Source: Oscillospiraceae bacterium
Lineage (GTDB): Bacteria; Bacillota; Clostridia; Oscillospirales; Ruminococcaceae
Reading direction: 5' to 3'
DNA: 64,000 nt
Assembly: GCA_017465665.1 (NCBI GenBank)
Contig: JAFTVU010000029.1
Span: 1 to 64,000 of the forward strand
Shown: positions 44,206 through 52,751 of the stretch, in pieces
Numbering within the stretch: position 1 is the first letter of the stretch
How the letters are laid out: each line of letters starts with the position of its first letter
The notes under the pieces: model-generated
Database searches by the model: none
Told to the model about the DNA's origin: nothing
The model's input: the letters and a program-made list of their open reading frames with translations, nothing else
Translations under genes and position numbers: made by a program

Positions 44206-46479
44206 ATGGATAGTAATATTGGAAAAAAGCTGGACGGAAGATATGAGCTGCTGGAGCTTATCGGCGTCGGCGGAATGGCTGATATCTACCGTGCAAGGGA
44301 TATCGAGGAGGACCGCATAGTTGCGGTCAAGATCCTCAAGACGGAGTTTGCGGGCAGTGACGAGTTCCTGCGCCGTTTCCGCAACGAATCCAAGGCGATA
44401 GCGCTGCTTTCTCACCCCAATATCGTAAAGATCTATGATGTTGGTTTTACTGAGAAGGTGCAGTTCATCGTGATGGAGTATGTTGACGGTATCACTCTTA
44501 CTGACTATATCGAGCAGCAGGGTGTGCTGAAGTGGAGAGATTCCATACACTTCACCGTGCAGATACTGAAAGCTCTTCAGCACGCGCATGACAGAGGCAT
44601 CGTTCACCGCGACGTGAAGTCCCAGAACGTTATGCTCCTCAGCGATGGTACTATCAAGGTCATGGATTTCGGCATCGCACGCTTCAACCGTGAGAACAAC
44701 AAGACCATGTCTGAAAAGACCATCGGCTCTGTTCACTACATAAGCCCCGAGCAGGCGCGCGGCGATATCACAGACGAGCGCAGCGATATCTACTCCGTAG
44801 GTGTTGCACTGTACGAGATGGTTACAGGCAAGAAGCCCTTTGACGGCGACACACCCGTTTCCATTGCGCTTATGCATATGCAGAGCACTCCCAAGAAGCC
44901 CACAGAGCTGAACAGCACCATTCCTGAGGGTCTGGAGCAGATCATCCTCCGCGCTATGCAGAAGGATCCTAATCATCGTTACCAGACAGCAGGCGAGATG
45001 ATAAAGGATCTGGAGGAGCTTAAGAAGAATCCTGCACTCATTTTTGAGTATAAATATAATTCCACTGACGGTACAACAAAGTACTTTGACCGTCCCATGC
45101 AGGCAGGCGAGCCTGAAAAGCCCCGCCGCAAGCAGATGATCGTCACCATACCCGATGATGACTACGATGACGATTATGATGACGATGACGACGAGTATGA
45201 GGAGCGCCGCTCTCCGCTGATACCCATCCTGTTTGCGGTAGGTACAGCGTTCATTATTGCGGCTGTATTCCTTGTGCTGATGCTCATCAACAGATATTTC
45301 GGTGAGAACAGTTCGCTGCCTACTTCCGGTGCAAATCCCGGCGGAAGCAGTGATACCTCCATCAGCGTTACCGCAGGCGAGGAGATGGAGATGCCCAACA
45401 TGATCGGCATGACATGGGAGCAGGCATACAGCAAGTACGCTTCTTATCTTAACCTTGTTGCTCAGCAGGAGTGGTCCGAGTATGAGAAGGATCAGATCTT
45501 CGATCAGGAGCTTCCTGAGGGCAGAAAGGTAAAGGTAGGCACCACTATCACTGTAAAGGTAAGTAAGGGTATCAAGCAGGTAGAGGTACAGGATCTCACC
45601 AACCGCACCGTTGACGCGGCTGAACGCCAGCTTAAAAAGGATGGCTTCAAGGTAAAGAAGACCTATGAGGAAAGCGATGATATCGCAGCTAACTGCGTTA
45701 TCAGAACAGAGCCTCCCGCTCACGAGCAGGCACCTCAGGGCTCTACAGTTACTCTGGTAATAAGCCTCGGCGCTACGGAAACACTGATGTCCGTGCCCAA
45801 GCTCACAGATATGCCTATCGAAACAGCTCTGGAGAGATGTGAGGAATACTACCTCGTTCCCGAGATAGAATATGTTGATACAGACGAGTTCGAAAAGGGT
45901 ATGGTCATCAGCCAGAGCATCGAGCCCAACGAGCACGTTGAAAGAAATACCGAGATCATTCTCGAGGTAAGTACAGGCGAGATCGCTGAAAAGACCAAGA
46001 AGTTCAGCTTTGCTATCCCGAACAGCGCAGAGGGCGAGTTTGAGTTCCTCTACTACATCGATGGTATGCGTGATACTGAACGCGGCGAGGAGATCCGCGA
46101 TGTTAGCCTTGCTTCCAACAAGACCATTCCTTACGAGCTTACAGGTAAGGTAGGCGATGAAAAGGAGCTTGTTATCAAGGTAACATCCACCAAGACAGGC
46201 GCAAGCGGAACATACCTTGTTGTTAAGTTCACATTCGGTGAGAATGCTGTAACATACGAGATAGTCGAGACCAACAAGAAGATCTTCAAGGAGCTGCTTT
46301 CCGCCGAGGGCGATGAGCCCGTTGAGGACGATCGTTCCGATGAGGCAGTTGAGACAGAGGATGTCCCTGCTGAAACAGCCGAGCCTACCGAGGAGCCTGC
46401 TCCCGAGGATGAGCCCCAGCCTGAGGATACCGAGCCCGATGCTCCCGCGCAGGGCGACAGCGGTATTCCCGTGGCATGA
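44206..46479 (+). CDS. prkC: PASTA-domain Ser/Thr protein kinase
   Basis: 757 aa from the ATG at 44206 (GGCGGAGT upstream). Kinase domain about 1-270: glycine loop IGVGGMADIY, VAVKIL lysine, HRDVKSQN, DFGIAR. An Asp-rich linker (DDDYDDDYDDDDDEYEERR) precedes one TM helix (about 335-362). Outside are three PASTA repeats (starting near MEMPNMIGMTWEQA, VEVQDLTNRTVDAA and MSVPKLTDMPIETA), then an Ig-like region and an acidic Pro/Glu tail (TEEPAPEDEPQPEDTEPD). Senses muropeptides or lipid II. Confidence 0.95.
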   Translation: MDSNIGKKLDGRYELLELIGVGGMADIYRARDIEEDRIVAVKILKTEFAGSDEFLRRFRNESKAIALLSHPNIVKIYDVGFTEKVQFIVMEYVDGITLTDYIEQQGVLKWRDSIHFTVQILKALQHAHDRGIVHRDVKSQNVMLLSDGTIKVMDFGIARFNRENNKTMSEKTIGSVHYISPEQARGDITDERSDIYSVGVALYEMVTGKKPFDGDTPVSIALMHMQSTPKKPTELNSTIPEGLEQIILRAMQKDPNHRYQTAGEMIKDLEELKKNPALIFEYKYNSTDGTTKYFDRPMQAGEPEKPRRKQMIVTIPDDDYDDDYDDDDDEYEERRSPLIPILFAVGTAFIIAAVFLVLMLINRYFGENSSLPTSGANPGGSSDTSISVTAGEEMEMPNMIGMTWEQAYSKYASYLNLVAQQEWSEYEKDQIFDQELPEGRKVKVGTTITVKVSKGIKQVEVQDLTNRTVDAAERQLKKDGFKVKKTYEESDDIAANCVIRTEPPAHEQAPQGSTVTLVISLGATETLMSVPKLTDMPIETALERCEEYYLVPEIEYVDTDEFEKGMVISQSIEPNEHVERNTEIILEVSTGEIAEKTKKFSFAIPNSAEGEFEFLYYIDGMRDTERGEEIRDVSLASNKTIPYELTGKVGDEKELVIKVTSTKTGASGTYLVVKFTFGENAVTYEIVETNKKIFKELLSAEGDEPVEDDRSDEAVETEDVPAETAEPTEEPAPEDEPQPEDTEPDAPAQGDSGIPVA

Positions 46480-46495
46480 TTAGGAGGAGATCATT

Positions 46496-47392
46496 ATTTC
46501 TGCTGAGTTTGACGGCAAAATAATAAAGGCAGTTGGGGGTATCTACTATGTAGATGCCCTCAGCGGCGCTTTAAAAGGTGATATAGTAAAGTGCAGCGCG
46601 AGGGGAATTTTCCGCAAGGACGGCATAAGCCCCAGCGCAGGCGACAATGTACGAGTGGTGACAGAGGATAACACCGACCCCGTTATCGCTGAGATCTACG
46701 AGCGTAAGAATTTCCTGATACGTCCGCCGCTTGCAAACCTTGACGGCATTGTGTTCGTGAATTCCTGCATAGAGCCGCTCCCGAACCGTTTCGTTCTGGA
46801 TAAGCTGGTAGCTATCGCAGACAGCAAGGGCATAGAGCCGCTGGTGGTGTTCACAAAGACCGATCTTAAGGACGCAGGCGACATCATAGATGTTTACAGA
46901 AGCATCGGCATTGAGGTGTGCCTTGTAAACAACATGACAGGCGAGGGCGCGGAGCGCGTGATGGAGTTCATTGGCGGCAAGGTGACAGCGTTCGTGGGTA
47001 ACTCGGGCGTGGGCAAATCCAGCCTTATGAACGTGTTGTTTCCTGAGCTTTCACTGGAAACGGCGCATATCAGCAAGAAGCTGGGCAGAGGACGTCATAC
47101 CACAAGACAGGTGGAGATGTACAAGCTGGCGGGCGGCTATGTGGCGGATACCCCCGGTTTCTCCACGGTGGAAACGGAGCGCTACTGCCGTATCCCAAAA
47201 GGCGAGCTTGACCATGCTTTCCGCGAGTTTGGGGAGTTCATGCATGATTGTCAGTTTGCCGATTGTGCCCATATCAAGGAAAAGGGCTGTCGTGTAAGGC
47301 AGGCGGTGGAGGATGGACGCATACCGCGTTCGCGCTATGACAGCTACATCAGAATGTATGAGGAAGCAAGTAAGATAAATGACTGGGAATAA
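46496..47392 (+). CDS. rsgA: Small-subunit biogenesis GTPase RsgA, apparently starting at AUU
   Basis: 298 aa if started at ATT 46496. The frame is open from 46484 and encodes the required N-terminal OB fold (SAEFDGKIIKAVGGIYYVDALSGALKG), but it holds no ATG, GTG or TTG before GTG 46655, which would delete about 53 residues. A strong AGGAGG (46482-46487) is 8 nt before ATT 46496 and 5 nt before ATT 46493. The GTPase domain is circularly permuted: G4 FTKTD, G1 GNSGVGKSS, G3 DTPGF; zinc ligands follow in C-QFADCAHIKEKGC. It overlaps thiN by 14 bp. A sequencing error is the alternative. Confidence 0.85.
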   Translation: MSAEFDGKIIKAVGGIYYVDALSGALKGDIVKCSARGIFRKDGISPSAGDNVRVVTEDNTDPVIAEIYERKNFLIRPPLANLDGIVFVNSCIEPLPNRFVLDKLVAIADSKGIEPLVVFTKTDLKDAGDIIDVYRSIGIEVCLVNNMTGEGAERVMEFIGGKVTAFVGNSGVGKSSLMNVLFPELSLETAHISKKLGRGRHTTRQVEMYKLAGGYVADTPGFSTVETERYCRIPKGELDHAFREFGEFMHDCQFADCAHIKEKGCRVRQAVEDGRIPRSRYDSYIRMYEEASKINDWE

Positions 47393-47999
47393 GATATGCT
47401 CCATAATTTGCGGAGCGCCCGACGGCAGTATAGACAGATCGCTTGTCAAGGGACTTGTGATATGTGCGGATAAGGGGCTTGACCATGCGCTTGCCGCAGG
47501 CATCACGCCCGATATCGTGGTGGGTGATTTTGACAGCAGTGCGGCGGAAGTTCCTGCAGAGCTTGAATGTATCAGGGTATCGCCCATCAAGGACGATACG
47601 GACGCGATACTTGCCGCGGATACCGCAATAGAGCGCGGCTGTACAGAGCTTCGTTTCTTCTGCGCCATAGGCGGCAGGTTCGATCACACCTTTGCAAATG
47701 TGCAGATGCTGGAGTACCTGCATAACAAAGGAGTGCAGGCGCAGCTTTTCGGAGGCAGTGAGAGGATACGTTTGCTTCACAGCGGAGAAACTGCGGTGCT
47801 TGAGCGTTTCAGCGGCTTTGCTTCGGTGTTCGCACTTACAGAAAGCGCGGTCGTGAGCGAAAGAGGCATGAAATATCCTCTGGAGCAGTACCGTATTGAG
47901 CGGAGCTTTCCTCTCGGAGTCAGCAACGAGGTGACGGAGGAACGCGGCAGTATCGAGGTCCACGAGGGCACTGTGATACTTACCGAGTACTTTGAATAA
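47379..47999 (+). CDS. thiN: Thiamine diphosphokinase
   Basis: 206 aa. N-terminal catalytic domain with VICADKGLDHALAAGITPDIVVGDFDS, KDDTDAILAADTAIERG and FCAIGGRFDHTFANVQ; smaller C-terminal thiamine-binding domain. Converts thiamine to the diphosphate. Overlaps rsgA by 14 bp. In Bacillus, rpe sits between rsgA and thiN; it is missing here. Last gene of the block; followed by the structured element at 48003-48108. Confidence 0.92.
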   Translation: MTGNKICSIICGAPDGSIDRSLVKGLVICADKGLDHALAAGITPDIVVGDFDSSAAEVPAELECIRVSPIKDDTDAILAADTAIERGCTELRFFCAIGGRFDHTFANVQMLEYLHNKGVQAQLFGGSERIRLLHSGETAVLERFSGFASVFALTESAVVSERGMKYPLEQYRIERSFPLGVSNEVTEERGSIEVHEGTVILTEYFE

Positions 48000-48002
48000 G
48001 AT

Positions 48003-48108
48003 AAGACCATCAAGAAAGTGCCAGATGCTAGAAACCTGCACGATGACTAGGCTTTGTGCCTGTCATTGTGCGGAGTGACGACGCAGATGGTGCTTTATTG
48101 ATGGTCTT
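48003..48108 (+). ncRNA. Structured RNA candidate, copy 1 (downstream of thiN)
   Basis: The 106 nt fold almost completely. Base helix: AAGACCATCAA (48003-48013) with TTGATGGTCTT (48098-48108). After one G.A mismatch, AAAGTGCCA pairs with TGGTGCTTT including two G.T pairs. A tandem G.A loop (GA 48024-48025 with GA 48086-48087) and TGC/GCA follow. Beyond an internal loop, a second helix (48035-48073, bulged T48037 and T48048) is capped by TAGGCTTTGTGCCT. A U-rich TCTTTT follows. G.U pairs favour the plus strand as the RNA. It precedes, and does not include, the next promoter, so it is a 3' UTR, a terminator-like structure or a separate small RNA. Confidence 0.6.
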
Positions 48109-48137
48109 CTTTTCGTCAGATTTTCACAAACTATATC

Positions 48138-48166
48138 TTGACACTTTGGGCAAAATGCCTTATAAT
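48138..48166 (+). promoter_or_regulatory. sigma-A promoter of the ABC exporter pair
   Basis: Consensus TTGACA (48138-48143), 17-bp spacer, consensus TATAAT (48161-48166). Confidence 0.85.
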
Positions 48167-48203
48167 ATTCTAGGTTAAATATTCTTTGAAAGGGAAGATG
48201 TTC

Positions 48204-49955
48204 ATGCTAAAAAAACTCGCAGGCTGTGTGCGACAGTATAAGCTGCCTGCATTCCTTACACCCTTGTTCGTAATACTTGAAACCGTGGCGGAGGTGCTTA
48301 TTCCTCTTGTGATGGCAGGCCTTATCGATAAGGGCATAACCCTAGGCAACATGGGAGAGGTAGTGCGCTACGGCATATACCTGCTGATACTAACCTGCCT
48401 TGCCATGTTCTTCGGCGTGACAGCAGGCTTCACCGCATCCCATGCCAGTGCAGGCTTTGCCGCAAATCTCCGCCATGATATGTTCGATAACGTGCAGAGA
48501 TTTTCGTTCTTCAGCATAGATAAGTTTTCCACTGCAAGCATCGTTACAAGACTTACCACCGATGTTTCCAACGTGCAGATGGCGTTCCAGATGATAACCC
48601 GTGTCACTGTGCGCGCCCCTGCAATGCTGATATTCGCTTTCGTATCCGCATTCAATATCGATCGCAGACTTTCCATGGTGTATCTCTGCGCTATTCCTCT
48701 GCTGGCTGTGGGTCTTTTCGTCATCGTGAAGCTTGCGTTTCCGCGCTTTCAGCGTGTGTTCAAGACCTATGACAAGCTCAACGCCGTGGTGGAGGAGAAT
48801 CTCCGCGGCATAAGAGTGGTGAAGTCCTTTGTTCAGGAGGAGCACGAAAAGAGCAAGTTCGGCGCGATATCCGACAGCATATACAAGGATTTTTCCAAGG
48901 CTGAAAAGACGGTGGCAGGCAATGCGCCGCTGATGCAGATAGCTGTATATGCCTGCATGGTGCTGATATCCTGGTTCGGCGCACAGGCCGTGGTTGCAAG
49001 CGGCAACGATGAGCTCCTCGGACTTTCCACAGGCGAGCTGATGAGCCTGTTCACCTATTCCATGCAGATACTTATGAGCCTTATGATGCTGAGCATGATA
49101 TTTGTAATGCTCACAATGTCCAAGGCGAGCGCAAACCGTATAGTTGAGATATTGGACGAAAAGACGGATATCACCGATGGCGAGCGTGCCGTAAGCGAGG
49201 TAAAGGACGGCTCTGTGGAGTTCCGCAATGTTTCGTTCTCCTATTCAAAGACGGCGGAGAAGAACGCGCTTGATGATATCTCGATCAAGATAGCTTCGGG
49301 CGAGACGATCGGCATACTCGGCGGTACAGGCTCGTCCAAATCCACCTTTGTGCAGATGATCCCCAGACTCTATGACGTGACCGAGGGCGCTGTGCTGGTT
49401 GGCGGAGTGGATGTCCGTGATTACACGCTGGATGCGCTCAGGAACAACGTGGCTATGGTGCTTCAGAAGAACGTGCTGTTTTCGGGCACTATCAAGGATA
49501 ATCTGCGCTGGGGCAACGAGAACGCCACCGATGAGCAGATACAGCACGTCTGTGAGCTTGCCTGTGCGGATGAGTTCATACAGGGCTTCCCCGATAAATA
49601 CGATACATGGATAGAGCAGGGCGGCGCAAATGTTTCGGGCGGTCAGAAGCAGAGACTCTGTATCGCACGCGCACTGCTGAAAAAGCCGAAGATACTCATA
49701 CTTGACGATTCCACCAGCGCTGTTGATACCAAGACAGACGCGATGATAAGAAAGGCTTTCCGTGAGGAGATACCCGATACCACAAAGCTGATAATCGCGC
49801 AGAGAGTATCCAGCGTACAGGACGCGGACAGGATAATCGTGCTGAACAACGGCAGGATAGACGCTGTAGGCACGCACGAGGAGCTGCTTAGCTCCAACGA
49901 TATCTACCGCGAGGTATATGAATCACAGATGAAAGGAGCTGAGGACGATGAGTAA
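48204..49955 (+). CDS. ABC exporter half-transporter with degenerate ATP site
   Basis: 583 aa from the ATG at 48204 (AAAGGGAAG 9 nt upstream; ATG 48198 is too close). Six TM helices, then an ATPase domain. Walker A is GGTGSSKST (Ser for the usual Gly before Lys), signature VSGGQKQR, Walker B ILILDDSTSAVD with Asp in place of the catalytic Glu, and H-loop IAQR with Gln for His. This is the pattern of the non-catalytic partner in heterodimeric exporters of the BmrC/TM287 type. Overlaps its partner by 8 bp. Substrate unknown. Confidence 0.93.
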   Translation: MLKKLAGCVRQYKLPAFLTPLFVILETVAEVLIPLVMAGLIDKGITLGNMGEVVRYGIYLLILTCLAMFFGVTAGFTASHASAGFAANLRHDMFDNVQRFSFFSIDKFSTASIVTRLTTDVSNVQMAFQMITRVTVRAPAMLIFAFVSAFNIDRRLSMVYLCAIPLLAVGLFVIVKLAFPRFQRVFKTYDKLNAVVEENLRGIRVVKSFVQEEHEKSKFGAISDSIYKDFSKAEKTVAGNAPLMQIAVYACMVLISWFGAQAVVASGNDELLGLSTGELMSLFTYSMQILMSLMMLSMIFVMLTMSKASANRIVEILDEKTDITDGERAVSEVKDGSVEFRNVSFSYSKTAEKNALDDISIKIASGETIGILGGTGSSKSTFVQMIPRLYDVTEGAVLVGGVDVRDYTLDALRNNVAMVLQKNVLFSGTIKDNLRWGNENATDEQIQHVCELACADEFIQGFPDKYDTWIEQGGANVSGGQKQRLCIARALLKKPKILILDDSTSAVDTKTDAMIRKAFREEIPDTTKLIIAQRVSSVQDADRIIVLNNGRIDAVGTHEELLSSNDIYREVYESQMKGAEDDE

Positions 49956-51876
49956 GAAAGTAAACTCCAAAGCTCCCGAAATGCAGGGAAGACCGCCCAT
50001 GAAGATAGATTTTGCGGTCATAAAGCGCGTTTTCTCCTACATGAAGCCGCATCGTTTTCAGCTTATTCTGGTGGTTATAAGCATCATCATAAGCTCCGTT
50101 GCGGGCGTTGCTTCATCTCTGTTCATCAAGACCCTTATCGACGATCACATCCTGCCTCTCGTAGGCGTGAGCGACCCTGATTTCTCAGGTCTGCTTTCCG
50201 CAATACTTGGAATGTGTGCGATATTCGTTGTAGGAATCATCTGCACACTGCTGTACAATCTGCTTATGGCTACCATATCCCAGGGCGTTCTCAAGCGTAT
50301 CCGTGACGATATGTTCTCTCACATGCAGAAGCTTCCGATAAAGTACTTCGACCAGAACACCCACGGCGATGTAATGAGCTTCTACACCAATGATACTGAT
50401 GCTCTGCGTCAGATGATATCACAGTCGCTGCCATCCTGCCTTTCCTCGCTGATAACCATCGTTTCGGTGTTTGTTTCAATGCTCACAATGAGCGTGTGGC
50501 TGACGCTTATCGTTATCGTGTTCCTGTTCCTTATCTTCGGTGTGACAGGCACTGTTGCAAAGAAGAGCGGACGCTACTTCATGCAGCTTCAGCACTCCGT
50601 TGCGGATATAAATGGCTATGTTGAGGAGATGGTGAACGGACAGCGCGTTGTAAAGGTGTTCTGCCACGAAAACAAGGCAAGAGAGGAGTTCGCGGTAAAG
50701 AACGATGTTCTGAGAAATGATATCGCAAAGGCGAATTCCTATGCTAACATCCTTATGCCAGTGAACAACTGCATGGGATATTTCCTGTATGTCATCATCG
50801 CTATCATCGGCGGACTGCTCGCTATAAATGAAGTTCCGAACGTTGCGTGCTTTGCGGTGAATATCCTTACCCTCGGCGCGATAGCTTCGTTCCTGCAGCT
50901 CACAAGAAGCTTCATCGGACCTATCGGTCAGGTGTCACAGCAGATAAACTCCGTGGTAATGGCTATGGCAGGCGCACAGCGTATCTTCTCGCTGCTGGAT
51001 CAGCAGCCCGAAACGGATGACGGATATGTTACACTGGTCAACGCAAAATACGAGAACGGTCAGCTCACCGAGACTGAGGAGCGCACACACCTCTGGGCAT
51101 GGAAGCACCCTCACGGCGACGGTACTGTTACCTATACGGAGCTTCAGGGTAACGTGGTGCTGGATGATGTGGACTTCGGCTACACCGAGGATAAGCTGGT
51201 GCTGCATAATATAGATCTCTACGCCGAGCCAGGACAGAAGATAGCCTTTGTGGGAGCTACAGGCGCAGGTAAGACCACCATCACCAACCTCATCAACCGC
51301 TTCTATGACATTGCTGACGGCAAGATACGCTACGATGGCATAAACATCAACAAGATAAAGAAAGATGATCTGCGCCGTTCTCTCGGTGTGGTTTTGCAGG
51401 ATGTGAACCTGTTCACGGGCACTGTTATGGATAATCTCCGATACGGTAAGCCCGATGCCACGGATGAGGAGTGCATTGCAGCGGCTAAGCTCGCCAATGC
51501 GGATGGCTTCATACGCATGCTGCCCGAGGGCTACAACACCGTGCTCACCCATGGCGGCAGCGGTCTTTCTCAGGGACAGCGCCAGCTTCTCTCCATTGCG
51601 AGAGCTGCGGTGGCAGATCCGCCCGTTATGATACTGGACGAGGCGACCTCCTCCATCGATACTCGTACCGAGGCGATAGTTCAGGCAGGCATGGACGCTC
51701 TTATGAAAGGCAGAACGGTGTTCGTTATAGCGCACAGGCTGTCTACGGTAAAGAATTCGGACGTTATCATGGTGCTTGACCACGGCCGCATCATCGAGCG
51801 CGGCAGCCATGAGCAGCTCATAGCACAGAAAGGTCAATACTACCGCCTGTACACAGGCGCATTCGAGCTTGAATGA
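49948..51876 (+). CDS. ABC exporter half-transporter, catalytic partner
   Basis: 642 aa. Six TM helices and an ATPase domain with canonical Walker A GATGAGKTT, signature LSQGQRQ, Walker B MILDEATSSID and H-loop VIAHRLSTV. A ~45-residue insertion between TM and ATPase domains (AKYENGQLTETEERTHLWAWKHPH) is typical of the BmrD-like half. With the preceding gene it forms one full heterodimeric exporter for drugs, lipids or peptides. Followed by a strong terminator. Confidence 0.93.
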   Translation: MSKKVNSKAPEMQGRPPMKIDFAVIKRVFSYMKPHRFQLILVVISIIISSVAGVASSLFIKTLIDDHILPLVGVSDPDFSGLLSAILGMCAIFVVGIICTLLYNLLMATISQGVLKRIRDDMFSHMQKLPIKYFDQNTHGDVMSFYTNDTDALRQMISQSLPSCLSSLITIVSVFVSMLTMSVWLTLIVIVFLFLIFGVTGTVAKKSGRYFMQLQHSVADINGYVEEMVNGQRVVKVFCHENKAREEFAVKNDVLRNDIAKANSYANILMPVNNCMGYFLYVIIAIIGGLLAINEVPNVACFAVNILTLGAIASFLQLTRSFIGPIGQVSQQINSVVMAMAGAQRIFSLLDQQPETDDGYVTLVNAKYENGQLTETEERTHLWAWKHPHGDGTVTYTELQGNVVLDDVDFGYTEDKLVLHNIDLYAEPGQKIAFVGATGAGKTTITNLINRFYDIADGKIRYDGININKIKKDDLRRSLGVVLQDVNLFTGTVMDNLRYGKPDATDEECIAAAKLANADGFIRMLPEGYNTVLTHGGSGLSQGQRQLLSIARAAVADPPVMILDEATSSIDTRTEAIVQAGMDALMKGRTVFVIAHRLSTVKNSDVIMVLDHGRIIERGSHEQLIAQKGQYYRLYTGAFELE

Positions 51877-51883
51877 TTATTTG

Positions 51884-51918
51884 TCAGCCCCTGCGGTATG
51901 CGGGGGCTGATCTTTATT
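51884..51918 (+). terminator. Terminator of the ABC exporter operon
   Basis: An 11-bp stem with one T.G pair (TCAGCCCCTGC / GCGGGGGCTGA, loop GGTAT), followed by TCTTTATT. Confidence 0.82.
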
Positions 51919-51952
51919 ATTGTGAAATATATGTGTATTTTTCCCTGCCTAC

Positions 51953-51981
51953 TTGAAAAATCCGCCATAATATTGTATAAT
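51953..51981 (+). promoter_or_regulatory. sigma-A promoter of the site-2 protease-scpAB operon
   Basis: TTGAAA (51953-51958), 17-bp spacer, TATAAT (51976-51981). Confidence 0.78.
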
Positions 51982-52048
51982 AAAATAGTATATCATCTTA
52001 AAAACAAGCCAACATTAATCATAAGCATACAGATATAAAGGAGAAACC

Positions 52049-52741
52049 ATGCAAAGAATACAAGGTCCCATCTTTGACGTGTTTTACGCACTGACAGGCA
52101 GAGGCGATATGATAACCGCGATACTCTCTGTTTTCTCAGTGGCAGTCATTATTTTCGTAGTTTTCCCGATACATGAATGTGCACACGGCCTCATGGCAAA
52201 GATACTCGGTGACGATACTGCCGAGCGCGAGGGCAGACTCACCCTCAACCCCTTTGACCACATCGATCCCATGGGCGCGCTGTGTATGTGCGTGTGCTGT
52301 ATCGGCTGGGCAAAGCCGACGCCTGTGAATATTTCACGCTGCCGAAAGGTAAAGGCTCGCACAGCTCTGGCGCTGACATCCCTTGCAGGCCCGATGTCCA
52401 ATATCATCCTTTCCTATGTGATGATGATAATAATGAAGCTGGTGATGAATTTTGCTATGACCACCCCCACAGGCGTATATGTAGCCTTTGCTCTGCAGCA
52501 GGTCATCGTGCTGAACATCTACCTTGCGATATTCAATCTGATACCAATTCCTCCGTTTGACGGCTCAAAGATACTGTACAGCTTCCTCCCTGCAAAGGGT
52601 ATCAGCTTCATGGAGCGCTATGGTCAGTATATGCACTGGGGCTTCTTTCTGCTGCTGATACTCGGCATACTGGATATCCCGCTGAACTTTCTTACAGACA
52701 TCATCTACTGGCTGCTGGACAAGGCGTCATTCTTTCTTTAA
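52049..52741 (+). CDS. M50 site-2-type intramembrane metalloprotease
   Basis: 230 aa, about five TM helices. Zinc motif FPIHECAHGLMA (HExxH) and third ligand in FNLIPIPPFDGSKI. No PDZ domain, so it is the small M50 type related to the spore protease family but widespread in vegetative clostridia. Starts behind AAAGGAGA and is 10 bp from scpA, a neighbourhood conserved in many clostridia. Confidence 0.9.
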   Translation: MQRIQGPIFDVFYALTGRGDMITAILSVFSVAVIIFVVFPIHECAHGLMAKILGDDTAEREGRLTLNPFDHIDPMGALCMCVCCIGWAKPTPVNISRCRKVKARTALALTSLAGPMSNIILSYVMMIIMKLVMNFAMTTPTGVYVAFALQQVIVLNIYLAIFNLIPIPPFDGSKILYSFLPAKGISFMERYGQYMHWGFFLLLILGILDIPLNFLTDIIYWLLDKASFFL

Positions 52742-52751
52742 CAGGTGAACA

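Noticed and set aside
48003-48108. 4.5S SRP RNA or 6S RNA
   Set aside because: There is no GGAA apical loop with the SRP symmetrical loop, and it is too short and lacks the large central bubble of 6S RNA.
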